Shown here piece by piece: positions 36,730 to 45,355 of a stretch of DNA of 64,000 bases. Made by a program: the position numbers and the translations under genes. Source of the stretch: Pseudomonadota bacterium (lineage in GTDB: Bacteria; Pseudomonadota; Gammaproteobacteria; Burkholderiales; Rhodocyclaceae). The notes under the pieces were generated by a model. That model did not search any database and had not been told where the DNA came from. It saw only the letters and a program-made list of their open reading frames with translations. Location: NCBI GenBank assembly GCA_018241695.1, contig JAFEDH010000011.1, forward strand, positions 103,101-167,100, read 5' to 3'. Each line of letters starts with the position of its first letter. The stretch's first letter is position 1.

Positions 36730-37956
36730 ATGCGCAAACGCATCTCCGTCGATCAGCTCCGGACCGGCATGTACCTCCAGGAGATTTGCGGCTCCTGGAT
36801 GGAGCATCCGTTCTGGCGCAAGTCCTTCCTGATCCGCGAGGTGAAGGATCTGCAAACTTTGCGCGACTGCGGCATTACCGAGGTCTGGATCGACACGGCC
36901 AAGGGCAAGGATGTGGCGGAGGGACAAGCCCGGACAGAAGTGGAAGCAACCATCGATCACCAGTTCCAGGAGGTGGCGGCCGAACCGCCGCGGATCGTGG
37001 AGCGGACCAGTCTCGCAGACGAGGTGCGGGTCGCCACCCGCATCGTCGCCCATGCAAAAGAGGCTGTCAGTTCCATGTTCCATGAAGCCCGCATGGGCCG
37101 CGCCCTGGATGGCGGGGATGCACTTTCACTGGTGGAGGATATATCGGCTTCGGTGTATCGCAATCCGGGTGCCATCATCAGCCTGGCCCGGTTGAAGAAC
37201 AAGGACGAATATACCTACATGCACTCGGTGGCCGTCTGTGCCCTCATGGTGTCGCTGGCACGGCAACTGGATCTGGACGAACAGCAGACACGGGCTGCCG
37301 GCCTGGCCGGGCTGCTGCACGATGTGGGCAAGATGGCGATCCCCGACGAGATTCTCAACAAGCCGGGTAATCTCACGGATGATGAATTCGCACGTGTCAA
37401 AACGCATCCGGAAGAAGGCCACAAGATGCTGCTGGAAGGCAGGAACATCGACACCTTCGCCCTCGATGTCTGCCTGCATCACCACGAAAAAATGGATGGT
37501 ACCGGCTATCCGGGCCGCCTCAAGGCTGACGAGATCAGCCTGTTCGCCAGAATGGGCGCGGTATGCGACGTCTACGACGCCATCACTTCCAACCGCCCCT
37601 ACAAGGCCGGCTGGGATCCGGCCGAATCCATGCGCAAGATGGCCGAATGGACCGGGCACTTTGACTCGCAGATATTCCAGGCTTTTGTGAAAAGCCTGGG
37701 CATCTATCCTACCGGCTCCCTGGTCCGCCTCGAATCGGGGCGTCTCGCCATCGTGGTGGAGCAGAGCGGAAACTCGCTGCTCACGCCTCTGGTGCGAGCC
37801 TTCTTCTCCCTCCAGGCCAATTCCCGCATCACCCCGGAACTGGTCGACCTCTCCCGTCCTCACGTCAGCGACAAGATCATTGCGCGGGAAGATGTCGCCC
37901 GATGGGGATTCAAGAATCTGGATGAACTCTGGATCAGCGCGGGCGAATCGCACTGA
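36730..37956 (+). CDS. HD-GYP c-di-GMP phosphodiesterase with DUF3391
   Basis: A 408-residue cytoplasmic protein: N-terminal DUF3391 (KRISVDQLRTGMYLQ ... SFLIRE), then HD-GYP with HDVGKMAIP and HHHEKMDGTGYPGR, so catalysis is expected. The frame is open upstream into metK, but the ATG at 36730 matches the family opening (K-R-I-x-V-x-x-L-R-x-G-M-Y). It lies 25 bp after metK and may be cotranscribed. A 9-bp hairpin lies just past the stop. Confidence 0.94.
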   Translation: MRKRISVDQLRTGMYLQEICGSWMEHPFWRKSFLIREVKDLQTLRDCGITEVWIDTAKGKDVAEGQARTEVEATIDHQFQEVAAEPPRIVERTSLADEVRVATRIVAHAKEAVSSMFHEARMGRALDGGDALSLVEDISASVYRNPGAIISLARLKNKDEYTYMHSVAVCALMVSLARQLDLDEQQTRAAGLAGLLHDVGKMAIPDEILNKPGNLTDDEFARVKTHPEEGHKMLLEGRNIDTFALDVCLHHHEKMDGTGYPGRLKADEISLFARMGAVCDVYDAITSNRPYKAGWDPAESMRKMAEWTGHFDSQIFQAFVKSLGIYPTGSLVRLESGRLAIVVEQSGNSLLTPLVRAFFSLQANSRITPELVDLSRPHVSDKIIAREDVARWGFKNLDELWISAGESH

Positions 37957-37966
37957 ATTCCCCCTC

Positions 37967-37999
37967 TCCGGATATCGGTTCCGCGCCTGAATATCCGGA
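37967..37999. terminator. Hairpin downstream of HD-GYP gene
   Basis: TCCGGATAT and ATATCCGGA form a 9-bp stem around a 15-nt loop, 11 bp after the stop. No T run follows, so it may be a Rho-dependent or 3'-stabilising element. Confidence 0.45.
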
Positions 38000-38066
38000 T
38001 CACCTGTCCGGTAGCCAATTTCTGTCTTTTCGGCACGAATCCGCCTGGATGTTGCCAGCAAACAAC

Positions 38067-38089
38067 AAATGCGAACAGAAATGCGAACA
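38067..38089. repeat. Tandem direct repeat of AAATGCGAACA upstream of TonB receptor
   Basis: The 11-mer AAATGCGAACA occurs at 38067-38077 and 38079-38089, a 12-bp period, followed by a related TGAACATT. It lies just upstream of a possible -35 element and could be an activator or repressor site. Confidence 0.5.
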
Positions 38090-38313
38090 TTGAACATTCT
38101 CCTTTTGCAACATACGGTTACAACAATTTAACTGTGGATTTACACGGATCGGGACGTGCTGCGGGTGCACACGTCAAATATTCAGGTTCCATCTTTCCCT
38201 ATCATCCCGCCACGCGAAAGCGGATGTCTTGCCATGCGAGGCCCACGGGCAGCGGTAAAAACATCTGAAAGATTCCCGCCGTATCTCCCTTTATCAACCG
38301 AGGAAGAAAATCC

Positions 38314-40611
38314 ATGCACAACAGCAAACAACTGGTCATTCGCGCCCTGCCGCTGATGATCGCCGCCGCCTACGGCATGAACGCGGCCGCCGAAGAACGT
38401 CTGGAAGAAGTCATCGTGACCGCGCAAAAGCGCGCCGAACGCATGCAGGACGTACCCATCTCGATTTCCGCCATCACAGCCGCCCAGCTCGAAACCCGTG
38501 GCATCGAAGGTGCCCGGAATATCGACGGACTGGTGCCCAACGTTTCCGTCAAGTCCTCCCCCGGTGCCGGCCTGGTTGCCGCACTCAGCATCCGTGGCCT
38601 GACCTCCTCCCAGCCCGCCATCTGGGCCGACCCCGGTGTCGGCATCTACATGGACGGCATCTTTATCGGCAAGAACCAGGGCGCACTGATCGATGTGGCC
38701 GATCTGGAGCGTGTGGAAGTCCTGCGCGGCCCCCAGGGCACCCTGTTCGGCCGCAACACCGAAGGTGGCGCCATCAACTTCATCACCCGCAAGCCTTCCG
38801 GTGAATTCACCGGCAGTGTCGGACTCGAAGTCGGCAACTATGGCCGCATGGTCGAGCGCATCTCGGTGGACCTCCCCAAGATGGGCGCCCTGAGCCTCGG
38901 CGTGGCCTATCGCAACGAAGAACAGGACGGCACGGTCGGCAATCCCAACGGCAAGGCCTGGAACAGCAGGGGCCGTCAGGCCCTGCGATTGACGGCCGGC
39001 CTGGAAGTCACCTCCAAGCTCAAGCTCAACTACGCCTTCGACCGCAGCAACATCAATGAAACCCCCCCGGCGGTGCAACTGATCGACCGGACCGGTTACA
39101 GCAAGATTTTCGGCAGCCCGACCTACGGCTTCTTCCAGGCCGGTATCGGCAACGCAATCGCCCCCTATGTCGCTCAGGGTTACCAGTCCTCCGTCGCCGG
39201 GGACCCCAGCAACAACAATTACCAGAAGCTGGAAATTTACGGCCACGCCCTGATTGCCGAATATGACGTGTCCGAAGGCAACGTCCTCAAGTACATCGGC
39301 TCGACACGCGGCATGCGCTACCGCAATCGCGTCGACCTGGACGGTACCCCGCTGAATGTCTACACGAGCAATCCCGATAACCACTACAACACCTACTCCC
39401 ATGAGTTTCAGTGGATTCATTCCAGTGAAAAGCTGAATACGGTCGTCGGCTACTACCAGTTCCGCGATGACGGCAACAGCTTGGGCAAAGGGTCCGGTTC
39501 ATTCTTCACCTTCAACCCCCTCGCCACCGGTTACCGTCTGGGCTGGTATCGTGTCACCACCAATGCCAAGGCAATTTTCGGCCAGGTGGATTACAAGTTC
39601 ACCGATGCCCTGACCGGTACCCTCGGCGTGCGCCGCACCTCCGAAGACAAGGGCGGTGCCATCCAGCGCTACTTTGCCAATTCCAGCTTCGTACCCACGG
39701 CGGTTCAGCCCGGCTACGGCTATCAGCAGCAGGCCGCATCGTTCTCCGCGACCACGCCGGTGATCGCCCTGGCCTACCGCTTCAATGACAGCATCAACGT
39801 CTTCGGGCGTATGGCCAAAGGCTTCAAGAGCGGTGGTTTCCCCCTGGAGGCGAACAATGTTCCGGGCGTGAATGGCGGCCCCACTACGGGCCCCATGATC
39901 CCCTTCCAGCCGGAGAAATCCACGTCCTACGAACTGGGTATGAAGACCAATTTCTGGGATAACCGTGCCCAGGTCAACGTGACCGTGTTCCGCACCGACG
40001 TCAGCAACTTCCAGGTTTCCCTGCTGCCCGCCGGTGGTACCTCTCCGACCATGGTCAATGCCGGCAAGCTGAAGACCCAGGGTCTGGAACTGGAAACCGT
40101 GTTCCTGATCGCCGACGGCTGGCGCCTGCAGGCCAATTACGGCTACCTGGACGCCAAGTTCGACGAGTATTTCGGCTACAACCGCTTCAGCCAGTGGGTC
40201 AACGGCGCCAGCAACACCGTGGTTGGCTATGCGCCCAAGCAGCAGATCAATCTCTCCCTGGACGGCCGTCTGGCCAAGACCTCGTACGGAATCCTGCGCG
40301 GGATCGTCGATGTGAACTACAGCGACAAGTACTACACCTATGCCGGGCAGAAGGATCCGAACGCACCCAACGCGATCGTCGGCAACACCGCCATCGAATC
40401 CGAAATGCCCTCCCTGACCACCGTCAATGCCAAACTGCTGCTTACCGGCGTCAAGGTGGGTGGCCCCGGTCAGGCAGACATCTCCTTCTGGGTGCGCAAC
40501 CTCACCGACCAGAAGAAGATGAACAACCAGATCGATCTGGCCGGCTACCTCCGTATCGGGATGTTCACCGATCCCCGTACCTACGGCATGACCTTCAACT
40601 ACAAGTGGTAA
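38314..40611 (+). CDS. TonB-dependent outer-membrane receptor
   Basis: A 765-residue outer-membrane receptor with signal peptide (cleavage near NAAA, residue 25), TonB-box region LEEVIVTAQKR, plug domain (DVPISISAITAAQLE, SIRGLTSSQPAIW, YMDGIFIGKNQGA, VEVLRGPQGTLFGRNTEGGAINFITRKP) and a C-terminal Phe/Trp-type end (MTFNYKW). This subgroup is abundant in degraders of sterols and other hydrophobic substrates, so uptake of such a compound is plausible but unproven. AGGAAG precedes the ATG. A strong terminator follows. Confidence 0.95.
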   Translation: MHNSKQLVIRALPLMIAAAYGMNAAAEERLEEVIVTAQKRAERMQDVPISISAITAAQLETRGIEGARNIDGLVPNVSVKSSPGAGLVAALSIRGLTSSQPAIWADPGVGIYMDGIFIGKNQGALIDVADLERVEVLRGPQGTLFGRNTEGGAINFITRKPSGEFTGSVGLEVGNYGRMVERISVDLPKMGALSLGVAYRNEEQDGTVGNPNGKAWNSRGRQALRLTAGLEVTSKLKLNYAFDRSNINETPPAVQLIDRTGYSKIFGSPTYGFFQAGIGNAIAPYVAQGYQSSVAGDPSNNNYQKLEIYGHALIAEYDVSEGNVLKYIGSTRGMRYRNRVDLDGTPLNVYTSNPDNHYNTYSHEFQWIHSSEKLNTVVGYYQFRDDGNSLGKGSGSFFTFNPLATGYRLGWYRVTTNAKAIFGQVDYKFTDALTGTLGVRRTSEDKGGAIQRYFANSSFVPTAVQPGYGYQQQAASFSATTPVIALAYRFNDSINVFGRMAKGFKSGGFPLEANNVPGVNGGPTTGPMIPFQPEKSTSYELGMKTNFWDNRAQVNVTVFRTDVSNFQVSLLPAGGTSPTMVNAGKLKTQGLELETVFLIADGWRLQANYGYLDAKFDEYFGYNRFSQWVNGASNTVVGYAPKQQINLSLDGRLAKTSYGILRGIVDVNYSDKYYTYAGQKDPNAPNAIVGNTAIESEMPSLTTVNAKLLLTGVKVGGPGQADISFWVRNLTDQKKMNNQIDLAGYLRIGMFTDPRTYGMTFNYKW

Positions 40612-40620
40612 ATCGCGGCA

Positions 40621-40637
40621 CGGTGGCCCTGCCACCG
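40621..40637. other. Short hairpin after TonB receptor gene
   Basis: CGGTGGC-CCT-GCCACCG is a 7-bp stem with a 3-nt loop, 9 bp past the stop and just before the main terminator. It may protect the 3' end. Confidence 0.4.
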
Positions 40638-40653
40638 TCAGCCGGATTGCATG

Positions 40654-40682
40654 CGGGCGCCTTCTGGCGCCCGTTTTTTTTT
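40654..40682 (+). terminator. Strong intrinsic terminator of TonB receptor gene
   Basis: CGGGCGCC and GGCGCCCG form a perfect 8-bp GC stem with a TTCT loop, followed by nine T residues (40674-40682). It separates the receptor from the ahcY unit. Confidence 0.93.
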
Positions 40683-40695
40683 GCGTGGAGCACCC

Positions 40696-40725
40696 TCGCC
40701 ACGGCCACCGTCACACCCGTATAAT
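40696..40725 (+). promoter_or_regulatory. ahcY promoter
   Basis: A perfect -10 TATAAT at 40720-40725 with a weaker -35 TCGCCA at 40696-40701 (18-bp spacing). Transcription would begin around 40732, just before the first stem of the SAH riboswitch. Confidence 0.55.
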
Positions 40726-40736
40726 CCGCTTCCCTT

Positions 40737-40812
40737 CCGAGGAGCGCTGCAAGGTCCGACCATCACACCGGTACGGCCCCCCAGGCTCGGTCTTTCCAGA
40801 ACCGCGCTCACC
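40737..40812 (+). ncRNA. SAH riboswitch upstream of ahcY
   Basis: The RNA shows the conserved SAH aptamer pattern: CCGAGGAGCGCTGC at the 5' side, CAGGCTCGG at 40792-40800, and GCGCTCACC at 40804-40812. CCGAG (40737-40741) pairs with CTCGG (40796-40800), and GAGCGC (40742-40747) pairs with GCGCTC (40804-40809). In this class S-adenosylhomocysteine binding turns on ahcY expression. It starts about 5 nt after the predicted transcription start. It likely also controls tlyA and metF downstream. Confidence 0.9.
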
Positions 40813-40902
40813 TGTAACCATCCAACCCTGCCGGGTTCGGGATTCCGGGTGAGCCGCATCGCAGTCCCCCATTCCCGCCCGGTCACCGTTCGAGGAGCAC
40901 AC

Positions 40903-42324
40903 ATGAACGCAGTGACTGAATTCAACGATTGTGTCATCGCCGATATCGGCCTGGCGGACTGGGGCCGCAAGGAAATCCGCATCGCCGAGACAGAAATGCC
41001 CGGCCTGATGGCGATTCGCGAGGAATTTGCCCAAAGCCGGCCGCTCAAGGGGGCCCGCATCACCGGCTCGCTGCACATGACGATCCAGACCGCGGTGCTG
41101 ATCGAAACCCTGCAGGCCCTGGGTGCGCAGGTACGCTGGGCCTCCTGCAACATTTTCTCCACCCAGGACCACGCCGCCGCCGCTATTGCCGCCAGCGGTA
41201 CGCCGGTGTTCGCCGTCAAGGGAGAAACCCTTTCCGAGTACTGGGACTACACCCATCGCATCTTTGAATGGCCCGATGAGGGTGGTCAGGCGGCCTACAG
41301 CAACATGATCCTGGATGACGGCGGCGATGCCACGCTGTTGCTGCATCTGGGCACCCGGGCCGAGCAGGACCGCTCGGTGCTGGACGCGCCCGGCTCCGAG
41401 GAAGAAACCATCCTGTTCGCCTCCATCCGGGCCAGGCTGGCTACGGACAAAACCTGGTACTCCACACGTCTGGCCCGGATCAAGGGCGTCACCGAGGAAA
41501 CCACGACGGGCGTACATCGCCTCTACCAGATGCATGCACGGGGCGAACTCAGATTCCCGGCAATCAACGTGAATGACTCCGTCACCAAGTCCAAATTCGA
41601 CAACCTCTACGGCTGCCGCGAATCCCTGGTGGACGGCATCAAGCGCGCCACCGACGTGATGATCGCCGGCAAGATCGCCGTGGTCTGCGGCTATGGCGAT
41701 GTGGGCAAGGGATCGGCCCAGGCCCTGCGCGCCCTCTCGGCGCAAGTCTGGGTGACCGAGATCGATCCGATCTGTGCCCTGCAGGCCGCCATGGAAGGCT
41801 ACCGCGTAGTGACCATGGATGATGTTGCCGGCAAGGCCGATATCTTCGTCACCACCACCGGCAACTACCACGTCATCACCCATGAGCACATGGTAAAGAT
41901 GAAGAACAACGCCATCGTCTGCAATATCGGCCACTTCGACAACGAGATCGACGTCGCCTCGCTGGAGCGATACCGGTGGGAGGAAATCAAGCCCCAGGTG
42001 GATCATGTGATCTTCCCGGACGGGAAGCGCATCCTCCTGCTGGCCAAGGGCCGGCTGGTGAACCTGGGCTGCGGCACCGGCCATCCCAGCTACGTGATGT
42101 CCTCCAGTTTCGCCAACCAGACCATCGCCCAGATCGAGCTGTACACCAAAACCGGGCAATACCCGGTGGGCGTATACACCCTGCCCAAGCACCTCGACGA
42201 AAAGGTGGCACGCCTGCAACTGAAGACCCTCAACGCCCGGCTCACCACCCTGACCGAGCAACAGGCCCGATACATCGGCGTCCCGGTGGACGGTCCCTAC
42301 AAGGCCGATCACTATCGCTACTGA
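40903..42324 (+). CDS. ahcY: S-adenosylhomocysteine hydrolase
   Basis: Splits SAH into adenosine and homocysteine, removing product inhibition of methyltransferases. The 473-residue product has NAD motif [38 protein letters not shown] and the C-terminal [16 protein letters not shown] ending ([12 protein letters not shown]). The open frame extends upstream through the riboswitch, but the ATG at 40903 with GGAG upstream gives the family length. tlyA follows after 33 bp and metF overlaps tlyA. Confidence 0.98.
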   Translation: MNAVTEFNDCVIADIGLADWGRKEIRIAETEMPGLMAIREEFAQSRPLKGARITGSLHMTIQTAVLIETLQALGAQVRWASCNIFSTQDHAAAAIAASGTPVFAVKGETLSEYWDYTHRIFEWPDEGGQAAYSNMILDDGGDATLLLHLGTRAEQDRSVLDAPGSEEETILFASIRARLATDKTWYSTRLARIKGVTEETTTGVHRLYQMHARGELRFPAINVNDSVTKSKFDNLYGCRESLVDGIKRATDVMIAGKIAVVCGYGDVGKGSAQALRALSAQVWVTEIDPICALQAAMEGYRVVTMDDVAGKADIFVTTTGNYHVITHEHMVKMKNNAIVCNIGHFDNEIDVASLERYRWEEIKPQVDHVIFPDGKRILLLAKGRLVNLGCGTGHPSYVMSSSFANQTIAQIELYTKTGQYPVGVYTLPKHLDEKVARLQLKTLNARLTTLTEQQARYIGVPVDGPYKADHYRY

Positions 42325-42357
42325 TCGCGATCGGCAGCACTACGGGAAGGTATCCTC

Positions 42358-43200
42358 GTGTCCATGAATTCCTTTCACGCCCGGAACAGCAAACCGCGGG
42401 CGCCACGGCTTGCTGACACGCCTGCCGCCAGGAGCGGCCTGCGCGCCGACGCCTGGCTGGTGGCCCATGGACTCGCGCCTTCCCGCACGGTGGCGCGCCG
42501 CATGATCGAAGCCGGCCGTGTCGTCTGGCGAAACACCGGCAGGCCGGAAACCGTGGACAAGGCATCGCAATTGCTGCCGGAGACAGCCGCGGTCACAGTG
42601 GCACCCGACGAGGAGGATCGCTATGTCTCCCGTGGCGGCCTCAAGCTGGCCGGCGCCCTGGCTACCAGCGGCATCCGCATGCACGGCCTGGCCTGCCTCG
42701 ACGTGGGACAGAGCACAGGCGGTTTTTCCGACTGCCTGCTCCAGGCTGGTGCCGCCCGAGTGGTGGGCGTCGAGGTCGGCCACGACCAGCTTCATCCCCG
42801 GCTGCATGGCCGCAACGATCTGGCGTGCCTGGAAGGCACCAACGCGCGCCATCTCACCATCGCCGATCTGCACGGGCATTTTCCGCCCGGAGGCTTTGAT
42901 CTCATCGTTGCCGATCTCAGCTTCATCTCCCTTGCCCTTGTCCTTCCCGCATTGCCACCCCTCCTTGCCGTCTCCGGCCAGATGCTGCTGCTGGTCAAAC
43001 CCCAGTTCGAAGTAGGGCCCGGCAATCTGGCCAAGGGCGGAATCGTGCGCGATACCAGCCTGTATCCTGAAGTGGAGCAGCGCATCCGCACCGCCGCGGC
43101 CCTGTCCGGCCTGCGCGTGCGCGGCTGGATCGAAAGCCCCATTACCGGCGGCGACGGCAACCGGGAGTTTTTCCTCTGGACCGAACATGAGCACACCTGA
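42358..43200 (+). CDS. tlyA: TlyA-family rRNA 2'-O-methyltransferase (hemolysin A homologue)
   Basis: SAM-dependent methyltransferase with an N-terminal S4 RNA-binding domain (RADAWLVAHGLAPSRTVARRMIEAGRV), then DVGQSTGGFSDCLLQAGA and VADLSFISL, and KPQFEVG, typical of TlyA, which methylates 16S/23S rRNA in other bacteria. The 280-residue frame begins at GTG 42358 with AAGG 7 nt upstream; ATG 42364 is an alternative two codons later. It shares 14 bp with metF. Its place in a SAH-regulated operon suits a SAM-using enzyme. Confidence 0.88.
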   Translation: MSMNSFHARNSKPRAPRLADTPAARSGLRADAWLVAHGLAPSRTVARRMIEAGRVVWRNTGRPETVDKASQLLPETAAVTVAPDEEDRYVSRGGLKLAGALATSGIRMHGLACLDVGQSTGGFSDCLLQAGAARVVGVEVGHDQLHPRLHGRNDLACLEGTNARHLTIADLHGHFPPGGFDLIVADLSFISLALVLPALPPLLAVSGQMLLLVKPQFEVGPGNLAKGGIVRDTSLYPEVEQRIRTAAALSGLRVRGWIESPITGGDGNREFFLWTEHEHT

Positions 43201-44029
43201 AATTTCCTTTGAATTCTTCCCGCCGCAAACCCCCGAAGGCGTGGAAAAACTGCGTACCGTGCGCAACCGGCTGGCGGCATTGAATCCCGCCTTCTTTTCC
43301 GTCACTTTCGGCGCCGGCGGCTCCACACAGGAACGCACGCTGGATGTCGTGCTGGAAATCCAGGCCGAGGGGCGCAGCGCGGCCCCCCATCTTTCCTGCG
43401 TCGGCTCGAGCAGGAACAGGGTCCGCGACATCCTCTCCCGCTACCGGGATGCCGGCATCCGCCGTATCGTCGCCCTGCGCGGCGATCTGCCCTCGGGCAT
43501 GGCCGATCCGGGCGAGTTTCGCCATGCCAATGAACTGGTGGAGTTCATTCGCGCCGAAACCGGCGATCATTTCCTTCTCGAAGTGGCGGCCTATCCGGAA
43601 TGGCATCCCCAGGCACGCAGCGCCCAGGAAGACATGAGAAATTTCAAGCGCAAGGTGGATGCCGGTGCCAACGCGGCCATTACCCAGTTCTTCTACAACG
43701 CCGACGCCTACGAGCATTTTGTAAATACCGCCCGCGCCCAGGGCATCGTCATCCCCATTGTGCCCGGCATCATGCCCATTGGCAGCTTCACCAAACTGGC
43801 CCGCTTCGCCGATGCCTGCGGTGCGGAGCTGCCTCGCTGGATGCGGCGAAAGTTCGAAGGTTACGGCGACGACACCGCTTCCATCCGTGCCTTCGGCCTC
43901 GATGTCGTCACCGCCCTGTGCCAGCGCCTGCTTGAACAGGGCGCGCCGGGCATTCACTTCTACACGCTCAATCAGTCCGAACTATCCCTGGAAATCGTCC
44001 GGCGTCTGAGTTCCGGCACCCCTGCCTGA
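43187..44029 (+). CDS. metF: Methylenetetrahydrofolate reductase
   Basis: Reduces 5,10-methylene-THF to 5-methyl-THF, the methyl donor for methionine synthesis. The 280-residue product begins with SFEFFPPQTPEG, has FSVTFGAGGST, ALRGDLP and GANAAITQFFYN. Its start lies 14 bp inside tlyA. Completing homocysteine to methionine would also need metE or metH, not in the window. Confidence 0.97.
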   Translation: MSTPEISFEFFPPQTPEGVEKLRTVRNRLAALNPAFFSVTFGAGGSTQERTLDVVLEIQAEGRSAAPHLSCVGSSRNRVRDILSRYRDAGIRRIVALRGDLPSGMADPGEFRHANELVEFIRAETGDHFLLEVAAYPEWHPQARSAQEDMRNFKRKVDAGANAAITQFFYNADAYEHFVNTARAQGIVIPIVPGIMPIGSFTKLARFADACGAELPRWMRRKFEGYGDDTASIRAFGLDVVTALCQRLLEQGAPGIHFYTLNQSELSLEIVRRLSSGTPA

Positions 44030-44051
44030 GCAAGACACCGGAACCCTGCCT

Positions 44052-44073
44052 GGGGCAATCTCCGGATTGCCCC
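44052..44073. terminator. Hairpin with TCCG tetraloop between convergent metF and EamA gene
   Basis: GGGGCAATC and GATTGCCCC form a 9-bp stem capped by TCCG, a UNCG-type stable tetraloop on the plus-strand RNA. No T run follows; it may end or protect the metF transcript. Confidence 0.55.
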
Positions 44074-44091
44074 TCACGATATCGAACGCTT

Positions 44092-45018
44092 TCACCCGGG
44101 CGGGCGTCGCCCCAGTTGCCAGACACCGGCCAGCACCAGCCCCGCACCGGCCACCTGCCACAGGGACCAGGGTTCCCCCAGCACGACCCAGCCGAGGAAG
44201 ATGGTCACGACCGGCCCCACGGTACCGATCACGGCGGCGTCACCACTGCCCATGCGCCGGATCGCGGCCGACTGCATGAATACCGGGAGTACTGTGGAAA
44301 ACAGGGCCATGGCGCCCACCAGGGCATAGACCTGCCAGGGCTGGGACAAGGCGGATAACGGTTCGGTGGCGAGGAAATGCCCCAGGCTGGCGAGGGTGGA
44401 CACCATCATGGCCCAGGCCGTGAAACGTCCGCTCCCCAGTTTTACGATCAGCCCGGCGCTGCCAATCAGGTAGCCGGCGAAACTAATGGCCGAAGCCAGC
44501 ACCAGTCCCGCCCCGAGCCAGACCTGGGCCACATCGCCCAGCGTCCGAAGATCATGGAGAAAGGCCAGGGCAATGCCGGCATAGGTGAGCGCCAGCGCCC
44601 GTGCCATGGCCCGCGTCCACCTCTGGCCGAAAAAAAGCACACCCGCCAATACGGTAAGCGTGGGATAAGTGAACAGGATCAGTCGCTCCAGTCCGGCACT
44701 GATATAGCGCAAGCCCCAGAAATCCAGCATGGAAGAACCGTAGTAGCCCGCCAGTCCCACCCCGATCAATACCCCCCAGCCCCGCATCCCCAAGCCCGGG
44801 CCACCCCGTGCCCGCAGGCCGACCCAGACGAATACCGGGGCCGAAAAAATCATGCGCAGCGCCAGCAGGGTGACCGGACCGACACCGTACGGATACGCCA
44901 GCTTGATGAAAATCGCCTTCATGGCGAAGCCCATGGCGGCCCCCATTGCCAGCATGATGCCGACCGTACGGGATGTAAATCGATCAGAAAGGTGTGAAGC
45001 AGTGCGGGAGGTTTCCAT
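44092..45018 (-). CDS. EamA/DMT-family transporter (left of dodecin)
   Basis: A 308-residue inner-membrane protein with about ten hydrophobic helices in two EamA repeats. Recognisable segments are LRYISAGLERLILFTYPTLT and the second-repeat MGSGDAAVIGTVGPVVTIFLGWVVLGE. It is clearly paralogous to the transporter on the other side of the dodecin gene. Substrate unknown: the family exports amino acids, metabolites and, in the RibN branch, takes up riboflavin. The start METSRTAS avoids a longer open frame that would cross into the dodecin promoter. Confidence 0.9.
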   Translation of the reverse strand: METSRTASHLSDRFTSRTVGIMLAMGAAMGFAMKAIFIKLAYPYGVGPVTLLALRMIFSAPVFVWVGLRARGGPGLGMRGWGVLIGVGLAGYYGSSMLDFWGLRYISAGLERLILFTYPTLTVLAGVLFFGQRWTRAMARALALTYAGIALAFLHDLRTLGDVAQVWLGAGLVLASAISFAGYLIGSAGLIVKLGSGRFTAWAMMVSTLASLGHFLATEPLSALSQPWQVYALVGAMALFSTVLPVFMQSAAIRRMGSGDAAVIGTVGPVVTIFLGWVVLGEPWSLWQVAGAGLVLAGVWQLGRRPPG

Positions 45019-45065
45019 GATGCCTGATGAATAGGATGCGAACGGTTCTGCAACAGCGACAGAGC

Positions 45066-45093
45066 TTGCGCGGAATGGGGATTCTGCTAAAAA
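45066..45093 (+). promoter_or_regulatory. Possible dodecin promoter
   Basis: TTGCGC (45066-45071), 16-bp spacer, then TAAAAA (45088-45093) preceded by TGC, giving an extended -10. The predicted leader is about 45 nt. Confidence 0.4.
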
Positions 45094-45145
45094 TAGACGG
45101 ACAAGCCGAGTCGTATTGATATCCACAACAATCAGGAGGTATGCC

Positions 45146-45352
45146 GTGTCCGACCATGTTTACAAAATCATCGAGCTCACCGGATCATCCCACGAAGGCA
45201 TCGAGGCCGCCGTCAGCAATGCGGTCGAGAAGGCCGGGAAATCGCTTCATGGACTGCGCTGGTTCGAGGTGACCGAAACCCGTGGCTGGATTGATCAGGG
45301 CAAGGTTGGTCACTGGCAGGTCACCATCAAGGTGGGTATGGCGCTGGACTGA
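45146..45352 (+). CDS. Dodecin, flavin-binding storage/buffer protein
   Basis: A 68-residue member of the dodecin family, which forms hollow dodecamers that bind riboflavin, FMN or FAD. The sequence [11 protein letters not shown], the Trp of [12 protein letters not shown] and the Gln of [12 protein letters not shown] correspond to the flavin-stacking and hydrogen-bonding positions. GTG is the start: AGGAGGT ends 5 nt before it, while the ATG at 45141 is out of frame. It is flanked by two minus-strand EamA transporter genes; its stop is only 3 bp from the stop of the right one. Confidence 0.93.
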   Translation: MSDHVYKIIELTGSSHEGIEAAVSNAVEKAGKSLHGLRWFEVTETRGWIDQGKVGHWQVTIKVGMALD

Positions 45353-45355
45353 GGT

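Larger units (their letters stand above)
37957..38313. other. 357-bp intergenic region between HD-GYP gene and second TonB receptor
   Basis: No gene is evident. From the left it holds a hairpin (37967-37999), an AT-richer stretch with a tandem repeat (38067-38089), a weak promoter-like TTGCAA (38105-38110) with TTAACT (38128-38133) at 17-bp spacing, and about 180 bp before the receptor start. It is likely the control region of the receptor gene. Confidence 0.6.
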
